Part shown: piece after piece, positions 49,017-58,182 of the stretch | Layout of the letters: each line of letters begins with the position of its first letter | Position numbering within the stretch: the first letter of the stretch is position 1 | NCBI RefSeq assembly: GCF_004634425.1 | Contig: NZ_SBJL01000002.1 | Coordinates: forward strand, 920,374 to 984,373 | Direction: 5' to 3' | Length of the DNA stretch: 64,000 nt | Origin: Vitreimonas flagellata | GTDB taxonomy: Bacteria; Pseudomonadota; Alphaproteobacteria; Caulobacterales; Aquidulcibacteraceae | Program-made: the position numbers and the translations under genes | Notes under the pieces: generated by a model | Database searches by the model: none | What the model was told of the DNA's origin: nothing | What the model saw: only the letters and a program-made list of their open reading frames with translations

Positions 49017-49484
49017 CTATGGGCCGAATGTGCCGTTGACCGATACGTTGCTGGAAGCAACAGATTGTCCAGTCACCGAGGTGTAATTTGTCACCGTGGT
49101 CGCAACATTACCCGCAACCACGCTAACCACTTCGCCGCTCGGAGTGGCGGCCTCTAGGAGCGCAAGTTCGCAGTTCCAGTAGCGCGCATGCGAGCGTGGC
49201 ACGCCCGGCGGAAAACTGAACTCAAACCGTAGCGTTTCGCGAAATCCAGTGGGTCCGATCCTGATCCGCTGCTGGGCGCGCGGGAGGGCTGTTACAGTGC
49301 GTGTGCCCGGCTGATACGCTTGAATTTGGCACCTGACCTCAGCTTCGCGATTTGCCAGCGGCGGGGCATTCTCGATCCGAACAGGAACATTGAGCACGAA
49401 ATCCGGCCCTGTCTGCGCCAACGCCGCGCCAGCAGATGCGCTCAAGAACGCCGTCGCCAGTATGAGTGCCTTTAGCAAACGCAT
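49017..49484 (-). CDS. Hypothetical secreted protein
   Basis: A 155-residue protein with a clean signal peptide (MRLLKALILATAFLSASAGA). The mature domain is beta-rich and includes one probable cysteine pair (VRCQIQAY and YWNCELALL). The end is Ser/Thr/Val-rich. The frame is open upstream to 49601 but that part overlaps the preceding gene. It lies 10 bp downstream of the repeat protein and in front of a terminator. No family recognised. Confidence 0.68.
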   Translation of the reverse strand: MRLLKALILATAFLSASAGAALAQTGPDFVLNVPVRIENAPPLANREAEVRCQIQAYQPGTRTVTALPRAQQRIRIGPTGFRETLRFEFSFPPGVPRSHARYWNCELALLEAATPSGEVVSVVAGNVATTVTNYTSVTGQSVASSNVSVNGTFGP

Positions 49485-49494
49485 GTTCGGTCCC

Positions 49495-50106
49495 TTAGCG
49501 TCCAACGAAAGATAACTCCGGGGTCGTCGCCACGATCGGCGGCGCGTCGCGGTCGGAGGTGTCGACCATGACGCCGCCAACAAACGAAAGCTCCGACGCA
49601 TTGACGGCGACGGCAGGCGCGCTTCGGTCTGAAGTAGCGGTCATGCCGCCCCCCACAAACGAGAGCTCGGCGCTCGTAATTGTTGCTGGCCCGCTCCCAG
49701 TTTGCGCTAGCTGGGCGGCGGGGGGCGTGATCTGTATCGGCGCCCGCTGTAGCGCCATGCTGGCGTTACATTGTTGGAGCTCCGTCGCCGACAAAGTTGC
49801 GCCCGCGCGGCCGAAGGAGGTGATCGGTCCAACCTCGGCCGCGAGCGCGCGACAAGTCTCAACGGTCGGCCGTTCCCACAGACGCCGTGTCGTGCAGGCG
49901 CTGGCCGCGCATGTCCAAGTTACGCCGCCGGCGGAGATGTTGCCTTGACGGCGTGCGGGAGCGCTTGTCTGCGCGCGATAGTCGAAGCCGGGAATTTGCA
50001 GTTGGGGCGCCGGTAGGCGCGGCGGAGTCTGTGCGCTGGCAAGCCCGCTCATCAAGCCCAACAGTGCCGCAAGCACAGCCCGCTGCATGCGCAATCCCCG
50101 CATCAA
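49495..50106 (-). CDS. CC_3452-like secreted protein with ELSFVGG repeats
   Basis: The 203-residue protein has a signal peptide (ending GLASAQ). Its cysteine-rich domain (VTWTCAASACTTRRLW, CRALAAEVGPITSFGRAGATLSATELQQCN) resembles the CC_3452 family of Caulobacterales. The C-terminal 57 residues are two 25-residue repeats plus a start of a third, each opening ELSFVGG and containing TSDR-x-AP (residues about 147-203). Function unknown; the repeat tail may bind a partner. It is probably co-transcribed with the next secreted protein. Confidence 0.72.
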   Translation of the reverse strand: MMRGLRMQRAVLAALLGLMSGLASAQTPPRLPAPQLQIPGFDYRAQTSAPARRQGNISAGGVTWTCAASACTTRRLWERPTVETCRALAAEVGPITSFGRAGATLSATELQQCNASMALQRAPIQITPPAAQLAQTGSGPATITSAELSFVGGGMTATSDRSAPAVAVNASELSFVGGVMVDTSDRDAPPIVATTPELSFVGR

Positions 50107-50266
50107 CCCAGCGAGACAATCATAGTCTCGCTAAAACCGCAACGCCGCTTGACGTCAGGGGCCAGGACATCCTTTCCCGCGCGTGACGCGCAGTCGCGTA
50201 GAATGTCCGAAAACGGACTCGCATTTGCGCGTTCGGTCGGATGTCGCCTTTTGGGATAGAGACCTC

Positions 50267-52177
50267 CTAAGCCTCTTTTGAGACGAAGGGTACAACGAGC
50301 ACCACGTCCGTGCCCTCAGCGGAGGATGTGATCTCCAATGACACGCCGATCGCTTGTGCGCGGTGATGCATGTTGGACAGGCCGCGACCTGTTGAAGTCT
50401 TCGTAAAGCCTCTTCCGTCATCGCGAACATAAATTCTGATGAGTTCGCCTTCTTGGGCGCTGCCGATGCTAATCTGGCTCGCTCCGCTGTGACGCAGCGC
50501 ATTAGCGAGCGCTTCTTGCAGGATGCGCAGGATTTGCAGTGTTACTCGTGGGCCGAGGGCCGGGCCGTTTGGCGCCAAGGCATGCTCGACCACGCAAGTA
50601 CAGCCCGCGGCCTCGATATGTTTGCGCACGCGGCTCTCGAACGCGCGCATGACCTCGGAGACGCTCTCGTCGGCCATGTCCAAGGAATCAACGATAAGGC
50701 GCATATCGGTGATGGCGGCATCGAGCGCGGCTTGGATTGCTTCGGCGTCGAGCTGGCCCGCGCCGATCTGCAACTTTAACCCAAGCAGAGTGCCCCCGAT
50801 GCCGTCATGCATATCACGTACAATGCGCTGGCGTTCCTCTAGCACGATCGCACGCTGCGCCATTTGTGCGTGGGCGGTGTAGCTGTCAGCCAACGCGCGC
50901 TCTTGCGTCGCCAATTTTTCCTTAAGCACGGCGTTTGCTGTTTGGACGGTGCGCCGCGCTTCGGTCGCTTCGCGCGCTAACGCTAAAACCATCGAAAGCC
51001 CTAGCAGGGCAGCGACAATCGGCGACCAAGAGAGCGTGAACGGGAGTGTCGCGTCGAATGGAGAGGTGAGATCAAATATGCTGCCGATCCGGTCCATCGC
51101 GAAGGCTGAGAAGCAAAGCGCAAGGATGGTGCGATCGAACCAGCGGCGCGCACTGCCGTCGGTACTGGCTTGCGCCAAAAGAACAATGGAGAAGCCAGCG
51201 GCGGCTATCACCAAGACATAGGCGGCGTTGACTGCGCCGAGCAAATACTCGCCCTGACGAGCGACGTCGACATGCGCGATCAAGACGGGGAGGCTCGCCA
51301 GCGCTGGCAAGACAATCCATACAAGTACGAACCAACGCGGCTGCGGCACGCGGGCGTCGTGTAGGGAATATTGCGTCATCGTCAACGCAATGGCGACATT
51401 GACCCAAACCCAGATCAGCACGGTTGCGCTGAGCGAAAGTTCGATTGGGGGATTGAAGCTCAATACGTAGGTGGCGAGCGCGCAGGTGACCAGCAGCGCG
51501 ACAAGCGCGTGGACGCGAGGCCGATCTGGAGGCGGCCAATTGACGACAAGACAAAGCAGGGCGGTGAACACCAAAAGCGCTATGCCGATCATTCCTAGAT
51601 CGGTTTGGAGAAACGTGCGCCACCGATACGCGCCCGCGAGTTGGTCAGCTGGCCCGATAGCGAATTCAGAGAGCGCGGTGTCGAAGCCGAAGACGTCCTT
51701 TTCAATCTCGAGCTGGTTGGGGCCAGCCCTGATCGCTGCGCGCGGCAAGGCGTAATAGCTGGGTTCGGAAGTGATGAGCCCCTCAAGCCGCGGCAGCGGC
51801 GCCACCGCTTGAACGATAATTCCATTGACGCGGATTTCGCGGATCTGCTCGCGCAGCGTCAAATAGAGCGCCAGGGGCTCTGTGGGATCGCGCACCTCGA
51901 AGGGGACGAGAAAGACAATAGCGGATGCGCCATCCGAGCCTTCGGCGACGTAACCTTCCAGGCCGCTGCGTCGCGCCGCCAACGCGGGGCCGTGGTCGAG
52001 ACGCGCGCCATGTTCGGAGAGTCGATGAAAATCAATGGTCTCGCGCTGGTCAATGGCATAGGGCCGCGCCGCACGCTCAACGACATGGACCGTGGACCAG
52101 AACATCGCCTGCCAGCAGAGCAGGATAAGGAGCGCGCCCGCCCAGCTTCGCACGCAATCGCCTCCACGCCGCCTCAT
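50267..52177 (-). CDS. Membrane sensor histidine kinase (HisKA_3 type)
   Basis: The 636-residue kinase has a first membrane span, a periplasmic beta-rich domain (about residues 35-185), seven closely spaced spans (about 195-400) as in 7TMR-DISM receptors, then a coiled linker. The dimerisation/phosphoacceptor helix contains EERQRIVRDMHDGIGGTLLG (His near 455), and the HATPase_c domain has NALRHSGAS, DDGRGF and GRGLSNMHHRA. It should phosphorylate the LuxR-type regulator at 55611, with the autotransporter between them on the same strand. Stimulus unknown. Confidence 0.92.
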   Translation of the reverse strand: MRRRGGDCVRSWAGALLILLCWQAMFWSTVHVVERAARPYAIDQRETIDFHRLSEHGARLDHGPALAARRSGLEGYVAEGSDGASAIVFLVPFEVRDPTEPLALYLTLREQIREIRVNGIIVQAVAPLPRLEGLITSEPSYYALPRAAIRAGPNQLEIEKDVFGFDTALSEFAIGPADQLAGAYRWRTFLQTDLGMIGIALLVFTALLCLVVNWPPPDRPRVHALVALLVTCALATYVLSFNPPIELSLSATVLIWVWVNVAIALTMTQYSLHDARVPQPRWFVLVWIVLPALASLPVLIAHVDVARQGEYLLGAVNAAYVLVIAAAGFSIVLLAQASTDGSARRWFDRTILALCFSAFAMDRIGSIFDLTSPFDATLPFTLSWSPIVAALLGLSMVLALAREATEARRTVQTANAVLKEKLATQERALADSYTAHAQMAQRAIVLEERQRIVRDMHDGIGGTLLGLKLQIGAGQLDAEAIQAALDAAITDMRLIVDSLDMADESVSEVMRAFESRVRKHIEAAGCTCVVEHALAPNGPALGPRVTLQILRILQEALANALRHSGASQISIGSAQEGELIRIYVRDDGRGFTKTSTGRGLSNMHHRAQAIGVSLEITSSAEGTDVVLVVPFVSKEA

Positions 52178-52215
52178 CTTTTCTGTCAGGCGTTCTCAGC
52201 CGAAAGCGGCGTCTT

Positions 52216-52246
52216 GCGCCACCCCCTTCATCTGAGGGGATGGCGC
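52216..52246. promoter_or_regulatory. Imperfect inverted repeat between autotransporter and kinase
   Basis: GCGCCA (52216-52221) pairs with TGGCGC (52241-52246), and CCCCT (52223-52227) with AGGGG (52235-52239), interrupted by one mismatch. It is 46-76 bases after the autotransporter stop and 39-69 bases before the kinase ATG. No T tract follows, so an operator or attenuator is as likely as a terminator. It shares ATCCCCTC with the element at 55589. Confidence 0.5.
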
Positions 52247-52292
52247 TTTGGCGAGCCGTTCGTTTGAGGGGCGGTGACTTCACGCCGGGCGA

Positions 52293-55200
52293 TTAGAAGC
52301 GCAGCGCAGCACCCAACCGGGCTTCATGCCTTTCGGTATCGCCAGCCTGGCCAGCGTAACCCACATTCACCACCAGATTGGGTGAAATCGCATAGCTGGC
52401 TCCTGCGTCAAGATACGCATCCGTGGAATCGCGCGCATCGCCCTCAAGCGTGAGTTCTGCCCCGCTCGTGGCGAAGGTCACCGGGATTGCAGCGCCTTCA
52501 AGTTCAAGGCGACGCACGCCCAGTCCCAGGCGCAGATCCAAATTGCGATCGCCGAGCATCACGCGCCTCTGAGCGCTTAGTCCCGCCTGTGCCGATATTG
52601 TGTCGACGTCGATCTCGGCCACGCGCAGGCGCAAGGGACTTGCGCCATCTTCGGTGTAAGCGTCTTGAGTTTGCCGCACGAGGCCTGCGCGCGCCTCACC
52701 ATGCACGGACCATCCGGCAAATGCGCCAAATTCGCGCCGAAGAGCAAGATGGGCGCCGAACAACGAAGACGAAGTCTCCGCATTGATACTCGTAGAGAGG
52801 CCGCCAAACGCGACATTGCGTGTCGTGCTCTGATCGACGCCGCCGACAAGAATACCGCCCAGCATCGACCACCCACCAATCTGATAGCGTGCATAAAGGC
52901 TCGCCAACACTCCTTCTTGATCGCCGTCTCCGCCATTCTCTGAAAGAAAGAGCTCGCCCTGGGTGAGCGCCAGGGCGCCGCCCACACTTATGTGGGCGTT
53001 GAGTTGCACATTCGCGCCTGTGCCGACACCCGAGCTGTCGTGCGCGTAGCCGAGGGTTGCGTCGTCGGCGCTTCGATCAGACGATGCCGCAAAGGCTTCC
53101 GCCCAGATTTGACCGCCCTCGGATAAAGCCGCGTTGGCGACGACGCGGTCGACGAAGCTAAAAGCCGTGTCGGCGGCGCTCAGAATCTGCGCGTTGAACG
53201 TGGATGGTCGTGCGGAAAGCAGAGTGGGGGCCATGCTCAGATCGTTTGCATCATAGACCACCGCAATAGGTATGGTTGCGCCAATCGTTTCGACATTCGT
53301 GAAGGCGCCGGTCACGCCGCCATCAGCATGAAGGAAGACCCCGCCCATGCCCTCAGCGCCGCCCAGGCCGATAAAGCGCACCGTGCCGCCTTGAATGTTG
53401 GCCGCGCCGCTGATGTCGAGGAGGTCAATGCCGCCGGCGTTGTCGAACTCAATCTCGAGCACGGCGTTTGTGCCGTGCGTGTAGTCCCCCTGGACGGTCA
53501 TCACGCCAATAGAATTGCCGGGGGCGAGGAGCCCTTCATTGGCAAGATTGCCAACGATGGTCCCATTGCCAAGAAGGCTGGCGTTGGCCAACACTGAAAC
53601 ATTGGTCGTCGCCGCAGCGTTCAAAAAGACCCGTCCCTCCTCGATGGAGAGGGCGCCAATGCCAAAGTTCAAACCGATGTTGAGATCACCGACGCCGCGT
53701 TTGCGGAACGTGCCGTTCCCTAGAATGGTCGAGGTGAGCGTGTGTGCGCCGGCGCTTTCCAAGACAAGGCTTGCCCCGCTCTGCACCTGCGTCGGCCCTG
53801 CGCCCAGAGCTGCGAAATCCTCAATAAAGACTTGGCCTGCGGCGATGTCGAGGCCGCCATTGAGCGGATTGGCGTCGAGCGTAAGATCGCCAAGACCGCT
53901 CTTGCGTAGAAAGCCATTGCCGCTGACGTCAGTCCCATCGAACGTGTAGGCGGCGCCGATATTCAGATCGAGCGCGGCATTCGTTTCGATCACGATGGGG
54001 CCTGTGCCAAGCTGGGCGATGTCGCTCACCCGTAAGGCGCCATTTTGCACATAGGTGCCGCCCGAATAGCCGTGATAGGCGGTGAGCTCAACTGTGTGAG
54101 CGCCGGCCGACACGAACAATTGGCCGCTGCCGCTAATGTCGTTGGCGATGGTTTCGTCGGCGAGCGCATCGATCCACAACATGCCGCCATTGGCGAAGTA
54201 GATCGACCCCGAGCCAAGATTGTCGGCGCCATTTACATAGAGCGTGCCGCCATTGATGACTTGAATGCCGCCAGCGTGCGTGTTCTGCCCAGTAAGATAT
54301 CCTATAGTGGCGTTCGAACCTACATATTGAATAATCCCTGCACCGCTTACATTGTTGGTGAGGTCTGTTCCGGCGCCGCCAAATTGAAGCAGCGCATTGT
54401 TCAATTCGATATCGGCCGATCCAGCGGCATCCGCGCTGCCGAGAATGAGCGCGCCGTTGCTCATGGAGATCAAACCGGAAAAGTTCGAATTGGCGCCCTG
54501 AAGCGTGATTGTCGCGCCAATCGTGTTGAGAGTGAGCGCTCCGCCGCCCGAGAAGATGTGATCTGAAGTGAGCACGCCTGCTGTGAGGTCGACAATCAAT
54601 TCGCCGCCGTTATCAATCGACACATCGGCGTTGGCCTGCCCCAGGGTGGCGAGATCGTCGATACGCAATGCGCCGCCCGAGATGTTCACGTTCTCGAAAT
54701 CGTGCGCCCCGCTCAGGGCAAAGACATCGCCGGAGGCGCCGTTCACGGTCAAGACCTCGACATCGTCGGTGTCGAACGTCAACGCGTTTGAGCCGTTCAA
54801 GACCAGTGCATCTTGGCCGCTTCCGCCGAGTATCCTGAGGTTTGCGGCGTTTAACGTGCTCAGGATTGTGTCGGCATTGAACGAAAAGCTATTCGATCCG
54901 CCGCTGTCGGCGACGAGAATGCCGTCGGCGGCCGCCACCAGCGTACCGTGAAAGAGGTAGAAATTGTCGCCAAGGCCGCCCAGCACGATGCCGCCATTGC
55001 TTGTCGCCGTGAGTGAAGAGGCGCCGTCCATGCTCAGCAGGGTATTGTCCTGCAGCAGGATTGAGCCGGAGGCGGCTTCGATGTCGGTGTTGGAAAGGCT
55101 GATATAGCTGCCGACGCTGCCGCCCGCGATGAGCGAGAGATCAATGGCGTTGATGTTGCCGAGTGAAATGCCCGCATAGTCGCCCGATACGGAGAAGAGA

Positions 55201-55532
55201 GTATCCTGGATGTCGGCGTCTTCGGCGAGAATGAGAACACCTGCGCCCGTCAACGCCACGCTCGAGTTGCCCAGGACGCCGCCGCTGCCGACCTGAAGAA
55301 AAAGGATATTGTCGCCCGTTCCGGTAAAGCTCTGCCCGGTATTGGTTCCCTGGCAGAGTATCTGCGCGTTGGCGGTCACCGCATTCGGGGGCGAGCCATT
55401 GCTGATTGTGCAGGCCTGCGCCTCATCGATGGGAAAAAGCGAAGCGGCTGAGGCGATGGCGAAAAGGCCGGCGCCGCCTAGCAAATGATCGATGCGGCGG
55501 CGATGATGAAAAGCAGCTTTTGCGTCAGCCAT
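52293..55532 (-). CDS. Autotransporter (type Va secretion) outer-membrane protein
   Basis: The 1079-residue protein starts MADAKAAFHHRRR with a ribosome site GAGGGG. It has an extended signal region, a long glycine/asparagine-rich passenger with repeated beta-helix turns (many GxGxL and SGxG segments, including LSGSGQL-type PATR repeats; about residues 40-770) and a C-terminal autotransporter barrel. The barrel begins near EGGQIWAEAFAASSDRSADD and ends in the required aromatic RLGAALRF. No protease triad is obvious, so adhesin or surface-layer roles are more likely. It lies between a response regulator and a sensor kinase. Confidence 0.9.
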   Translation of the reverse strand: MADAKAAFHHRRRIDHLLGGAGLFAIASAASLFPIDEAQACTISNGSPPNAVTANAQILCQGTNTGQSFTGTGDNILFLQVGSGGVLGNSSVALTGAGVLILAEDADIQDTLFSVSGDYAGISLGNINAIDLSLIAGGSVGSYISLSNTDIEAASGSILLQDNTLLSMDGASSLTATSNGGIVLGGLGDNFYLFHGTLVAAADGILVADSGGSNSFSFNADTILSTLNAANLRILGGSGQDALVLNGSNALTFDTDDVEVLTVNGASGDVFALSGAHDFENVNISGGALRIDDLATLGQANADVSIDNGGELIVDLTAGVLTSDHIFSGGGALTLNTIGATITLQGANSNFSGLISMSNGALILGSADAAGSADIELNNALLQFGGAGTDLTNNVSGAGIIQYVGSNATIGYLTGQNTHAGGIQVINGGTLYVNGADNLGSGSIYFANGGMLWIDALADETIANDISGSGQLFVSAGAHTVELTAYHGYSGGTYVQNGALRVSDIAQLGTGPIVIETNAALDLNIGAAYTFDGTDVSGNGFLRKSGLGDLTLDANPLNGGLDIAAGQVFIEDFAALGAGPTQVQSGASLVLESAGAHTLTSTILGNGTFRKRGVGDLNIGLNFGIGALSIEEGRVFLNAAATTNVSVLANASLLGNGTIVGNLANEGLLAPGNSIGVMTVQGDYTHGTNAVLEIEFDNAGGIDLLDISGAANIQGGTVRFIGLGGAEGMGGVFLHADGGVTGAFTNVETIGATIPIAVVYDANDLSMAPTLLSARPSTFNAQILSAADTAFSFVDRVVANAALSEGGQIWAEAFAASSDRSADDATLGYAHDSSGVGTGANVQLNAHISVGGALALTQGELFLSENGGDGDQEGVLASLYARYQIGGWSMLGGILVGGVDQSTTRNVAFGGLSTSINAETSSSLFGAHLALRREFGAFAGWSVHGEARAGLVRQTQDAYTEDGASPLRLRVAEIDVDTISAQAGLSAQRRVMLGDRNLDLRLGLGVRRLELEGAAIPVTFATSGAELTLEGDARDSTDAYLDAGASYAISPNLVVNVGYAGQAGDTERHEARLGAALRF

Positions 55533-55588
55533 GTGATTTCCCCTCACTGAAGTGGGAGAGGTGGTCTCACTGTGATGACGCCTAGCCC

Positions 55589-55608
55589 ATCCCCTCAAGC
55601 GAGGGGAT
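55589..55608. promoter_or_regulatory. Perfect 8-bp inverted repeat upstream of the autotransporter
   Basis: ATCCCCTC (55589-55596) and GAGGGGAT (55601-55608) flank AAGC. It lies 57-76 bases before the autotransporter ATG and three bases after the regulator stop. Without a T tract it is not a typical terminator; a dimeric regulator-binding site is plausible. Confidence 0.5.
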
Positions 55609-55610
55609 CG

Positions 55611-56309
55611 TCATTCGCGATCAAGCGTAATGAGTCGCGTGCTCAAGGCCTGATAGACAGCCTCGCTACGCGAACGCACCGAGAGCTTGCGATAAATATT
55701 CTGCACATATTCGGCGACTGTGAACGGAGACAGCTTCATCTCCCGGGCGGCCTCTTTGCGGCTCGCGCCCCGTGCGAGGTGTTCCAGTAGTTCGAGTTCG
55801 CGCGGGCTAAGAACTGTCTGCGGCTCGCTTTGATGTGGCGCTGAATCTTGCCGAATGAAGCTCAACAGGTGACCCGCAGCGCGCGCGCTGATCGGCGTCT
55901 CACCCGCAACAGTCGCGCGGACGGCGGTGAGAATTTCGTCGGTGTTGTTGTCTTTGAGAAGATAGCCGTCTGCGCCTGCTTTCAGCGTTGCAAGGACGCT
56001 GGCGCGATCCTCAAATACGGTCACGACGAGTACTTTGCTGCTGGGGACGGTGCTGCGTAGTGCTTGAATCAGCTCAATGCCGCTGCCGTCCGGGAGTCCA
56101 AGGTCGAGCAGCACGATATCGGGCAGCAACTCAACGAGGGGTAACGCCTCGCGGAGCGTGCCGGCTTCCGCGATCAAGTGGATGTCGGGGGCAGCACGTA
56201 TTATTTTCACCAGGTGCGCACGGAGAACGCAATCATCCTCGACGACCAATGCGCGGATCGCCGGCGCGAAATCTTGATCGGTATTTAAGCGGGTCATTTC
56301 AGGGCGCAT
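55611..56309 (-). CDS. LuxR/NarL-type response regulator
   Basis: The 232-residue regulator has a receiver domain (residues about 18-135: ALVVEDDC acidic pocket, phosphoacceptor Asp69 in DIVLLDLGLPDG, Lys in GYLLKDN) and a C-terminal LuxR helix-turn-helix (LSPRELELLEHLARGASRKEAAREM and FTVAEYVQNIYRKL). The frame is open to 56498 with no family match, so the start is one of two nearby ATGs (56309 or 56297). It most likely pairs with the kinase at 50267 and controls the autotransporter. Confidence 0.92.
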   Translation of the reverse strand: MRPEMTRLNTDQDFAPAIRALVVEDDCVLRAHLVKIIRAAPDIHLIAEAGTLREALPLVELLPDIVLLDLGLPDGSGIELIQALRSTVPSSKVLVVTVFEDRASVLATLKAGADGYLLKDNNTDEILTAVRATVAGETPISARAAGHLLSFIRQDSAPHQSEPQTVLSPRELELLEHLARGASRKEAAREMKLSPFTVAEYVQNIYRKLSVRSRSEAVYQALSTRLITLDRE

Positions 56310-56351
56310 TTGAGGAAGACCAGGAATCCTACGACAGGTCAGAACCGAAGT

Positions 56352-56375
56352 CGCCCCCGCTGAATGGCGGGGGCG
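56352..56375. promoter_or_regulatory. Perfect 9-bp GC inverted repeat upstream of the response regulator
   Basis: CGCCCCCGC (56352-56360) and GCGGGGGCG (56367-56375) flank TGAATG. It lies 43-66 bases before the regulator ATG and about 90 bases after the stop of the upstream membrane-protein gene. It may be a terminator of that gene (no T tract) or an autoregulatory site. Confidence 0.45.
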
Positions 56376-56466
56376 CGCTGCCTTCTGCTGGACGTCTGGA
56401 GAAGGGCTCGGGCGTCCGCTTTGAGGCAAGGAACCGCCAACTTCCGCAATTGGGATGTTTGAGCGC

Positions 56467-56775
56467 CTATAAACAACCGCCAAACGCGGAGCAGGCAAAC
56501 ATTATTGTCCAAACGAACAACGCTCCGCTCCCGAAGACCGCATAAAGTAAGCCAAACGCGAGACGCTGTGAACGTGGGAGTTGGAGAAGCCCGATGCCCA
56601 CCAGACCGATCACTATTCCGACAGCGATGGCGATAAGATCGGAAACCCCGGTCCACCAGGACCAGAGATCAAAAGATCTGGACAACCACAATTGACCCGT
56701 CGTGATCCCCACCGGAGCGACGATGCAAAGAACGATCAATCCCAACTGACGTGCGTGCCTGGGCGCCCCATTCAT
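56467..56775 (-). CDS. Hypothetical three-span membrane protein
   Basis: A 102-residue hydrophobic protein with three spans (LGLIVLCIVAPVGITTGQLW, ISDLIAIAVGIVIGLVGIGLL-like segment and LAFGLLYAVFGSGALFVWTI), ending FACSAFGGCL. MNGAPRHARQ is chosen as start; an in-frame start nine codons upstream is possible. No family recognised. The 255 bp to the next gene on the right hold no gene; a weak fragment resembling the tail of the 58-63 kb repeat is seen at about 56945-56970. Confidence 0.55.
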   Translation of the reverse strand: MNGAPRHARQLGLIVLCIVAPVGITTGQLWLSRSFDLWSWWTGVSDLIAIAVGIVIGLVGIGLLQLPRSQRLAFGLLYAVFGSGALFVWTIMFACSAFGGCL

Positions 56776-57030
56776 ACTTCGATTGTCGCGAACGCCGGCC
56801 AAAAAGGAAACCCGGTTTTGTCGTGGCTGCGAACCCTCCGCGACGTCCGAAAACAGGCGGCCTCGGCTTAGAGTCTGGTTTTGGGATCAATCGGCAGGAA
56901 GGGCCCTCAAGTAGCCGCTCGTTACAATTTGGCGGACGGGCTACGACTGGCCCATTGTGGACGTCTGCGCCGCGTCTATCCTGGCCTCGCTTAAAGACCG
57001 CGTTTAGCCAGTCCGAGGTTTCACCTAGTG

Positions 57031-57768
57031 ATGCTCAATACACCGCTTAGAGTGGTTGTTCTGTGCATGGCGATCTCACTGGGGGCGTGCGCCAGACCGC
57101 CTCTCTCAAACGTGACGCCCCTTGATGACGGGCACTGGCGTGTGGAGCTCTCGACACGAGCCACGGACCGACTGGTGTCTTTGGAGCCCGAAGCGCTTAA
57201 GTGGTATGTCTACATGGATGCTCGCGGCGACCTTCGCGGCTTTGACCTGGGTCAGATCAAAGACGCATTGACGGTGCGCTCAAGCGGAATCGAGTGCGCG
57301 AATTGGCGCAACATTCACCGGACCTCTCGTCCCGGCATCCCTGGCGTTACTTTAAGCGAAACGTACGTCGATTGCGCGCCGCCGCTAGGCAGAGGAACCT
57401 TCAGCAACGCGCCGCTGGCCGAGCAAAGCCGATCGGCAACGGAGCTAGGATTTTCTTGCGCTGCGCCGTCGCCTAACGGGGTGATATGCAACTACTCAAT
57501 TTTCGGCCGGGCCGTAGAGTCCACGCTGGGATCTTTGGCTCATCCGAGACCAGCCAGCGTCGCGGTGGAATTCCGGGTTGATTACGTGCTGCGTCTCAGC
57601 GACTCACATTTGCCGGAAGTGACCTGTCGAACCTGGCAACGCAGTTCCCCCCCGAACGCTTTCAGAATTGCCGTCGAGCATGATCAAGTGGGAGTAGTTG
57701 CCCCGGGCGCGCCCAATGCGTGGTCGATAGGGCCAGTTCGAGACTGCAGCTTCGCGGGCGCGTTGTAA
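57031..57768 (+). CDS. Hypothetical lipoprotein
   Basis: The 245-residue product has a lipoprotein signal with lipobox LGAC (MLNTPLRVVVLCMAISLGAC). The mature protein has several cysteines that could form disulfides (ECANWRN, YVDCAPP, FSCAAPS, ICNYS, VTCRTW, RDCSF) and is probably periplasmic. No family recognised. The ribosome site is poor. Confidence 0.65.
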   Translation: MLNTPLRVVVLCMAISLGACARPPLSNVTPLDDGHWRVELSTRATDRLVSLEPEALKWYVYMDARGDLRGFDLGQIKDALTVRSSGIECANWRNIHRTSRPGIPGVTLSETYVDCAPPLGRGTFSNAPLAEQSRSATELGFSCAAPSPNGVICNYSIFGRAVESTLGSLAHPRPASVAVEFRVDYVLRLSDSHLPEVTCRTWQRSSPPNAFRIAVEHDQVGVVAPGAPNAWSIGPVRDCSFAGAL

Positions 57769-57895
57769 GAGTGGAGGATTGAGCGCTGGGTGTCGAGAAG
57801 GGCTCCCGAGCGACTGCAATCGGCGATAGCGCGCCGAGTTTGCGGGCGTTGCGCCAGTGACGTGATTGGATGGCGTCAGCCGTTCGGAAAAGAAC

Positions 57896-57932
57896 AAGGC
57901 CCGCGAAGGGGGGAGCATCCTTCGCGGGCCTT
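57896..57932. terminator. Strong terminator hairpin (module copy 2)
   Basis: AAGGCCCGCGAAGG (57896-57909) and CCTTCGCGGGCCTT (57919-57932) form a perfect 14-bp stem around a loop containing GGGAGCAT, the same loop core as at 43952-43959. It lies 27 bases after the stop of micropeptide copy C and should end that transcript. Confidence 0.85.
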
Positions 57933-57959
57933 GTCTTGCCGGTCGATGTGATCGCGTTG

Positions 57960-58052
57960 TTACGCGACGATTTGAGCGGCTTGGCTTAGTGTGGCCATGG
58001 CCATCGGTGCGAACACGGCGCAAGCGGCGATCAGAGCGTAGAACTTGGTCAT
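57960..58052 (-). CDS. 30-residue hydrophobic micropeptide (copy C)
   Basis: A 30-codon ORF (MTKFYALIAACAVF start, TLSQAAQIVA end). It differs from copy A at residue 2 and by Ser for Asn at 23. It is the downstream member of the second tandem pair, with the same arrangement of terminator, copy, spacer, copy and hairpin as the first module 14 kb away. Several codons differ silently from copy A (CTG/CTA Leu, ACA/ACG Thr, CAA/CAG Gln), which suggests selection on the peptide. Confidence 0.73.
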   Translation of the reverse strand: MTKFYALIAACAVFAPMAMATLSQAAQIVA

Positions 58053-58089
58053 TGGACTGCTCTCGAAATTCAGGTGTGGGCGGGGCCGA

Positions 58090-58182
58090 TCAGGCGACGA
58101 TTTGCGCGGCTTGGTTCAGGGTCGCGAAGGCAACCGGGGCGAACACTGCGCAGGCGGCGATCAGGGCGTAAAACTTGGTCAT
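58090..58182 (-). CDS. 30-residue hydrophobic micropeptide (copy D)
   Basis: A 30-codon ORF differing from copy B only by Val for Met at residue 17. GAGGAGC lies eight bases before the ATG. A perfect hairpin sits just upstream (58201-58218). Copies B and D (upstream members) share Phe19, and copies A and C (downstream members) share Met19, so the pair was probably duplicated as a unit. Function unknown. Confidence 0.75.
   Translation of the reverse strand: MTKFYALIAACAVFAPVAFATLNQAAQIVA

Noticed and set aside
56945..56970. Eighth copy of the dispersed repeat
   Set aside because: Only the CTGGCCCATTGTGGACGTC tail resembles the family; too short to count.
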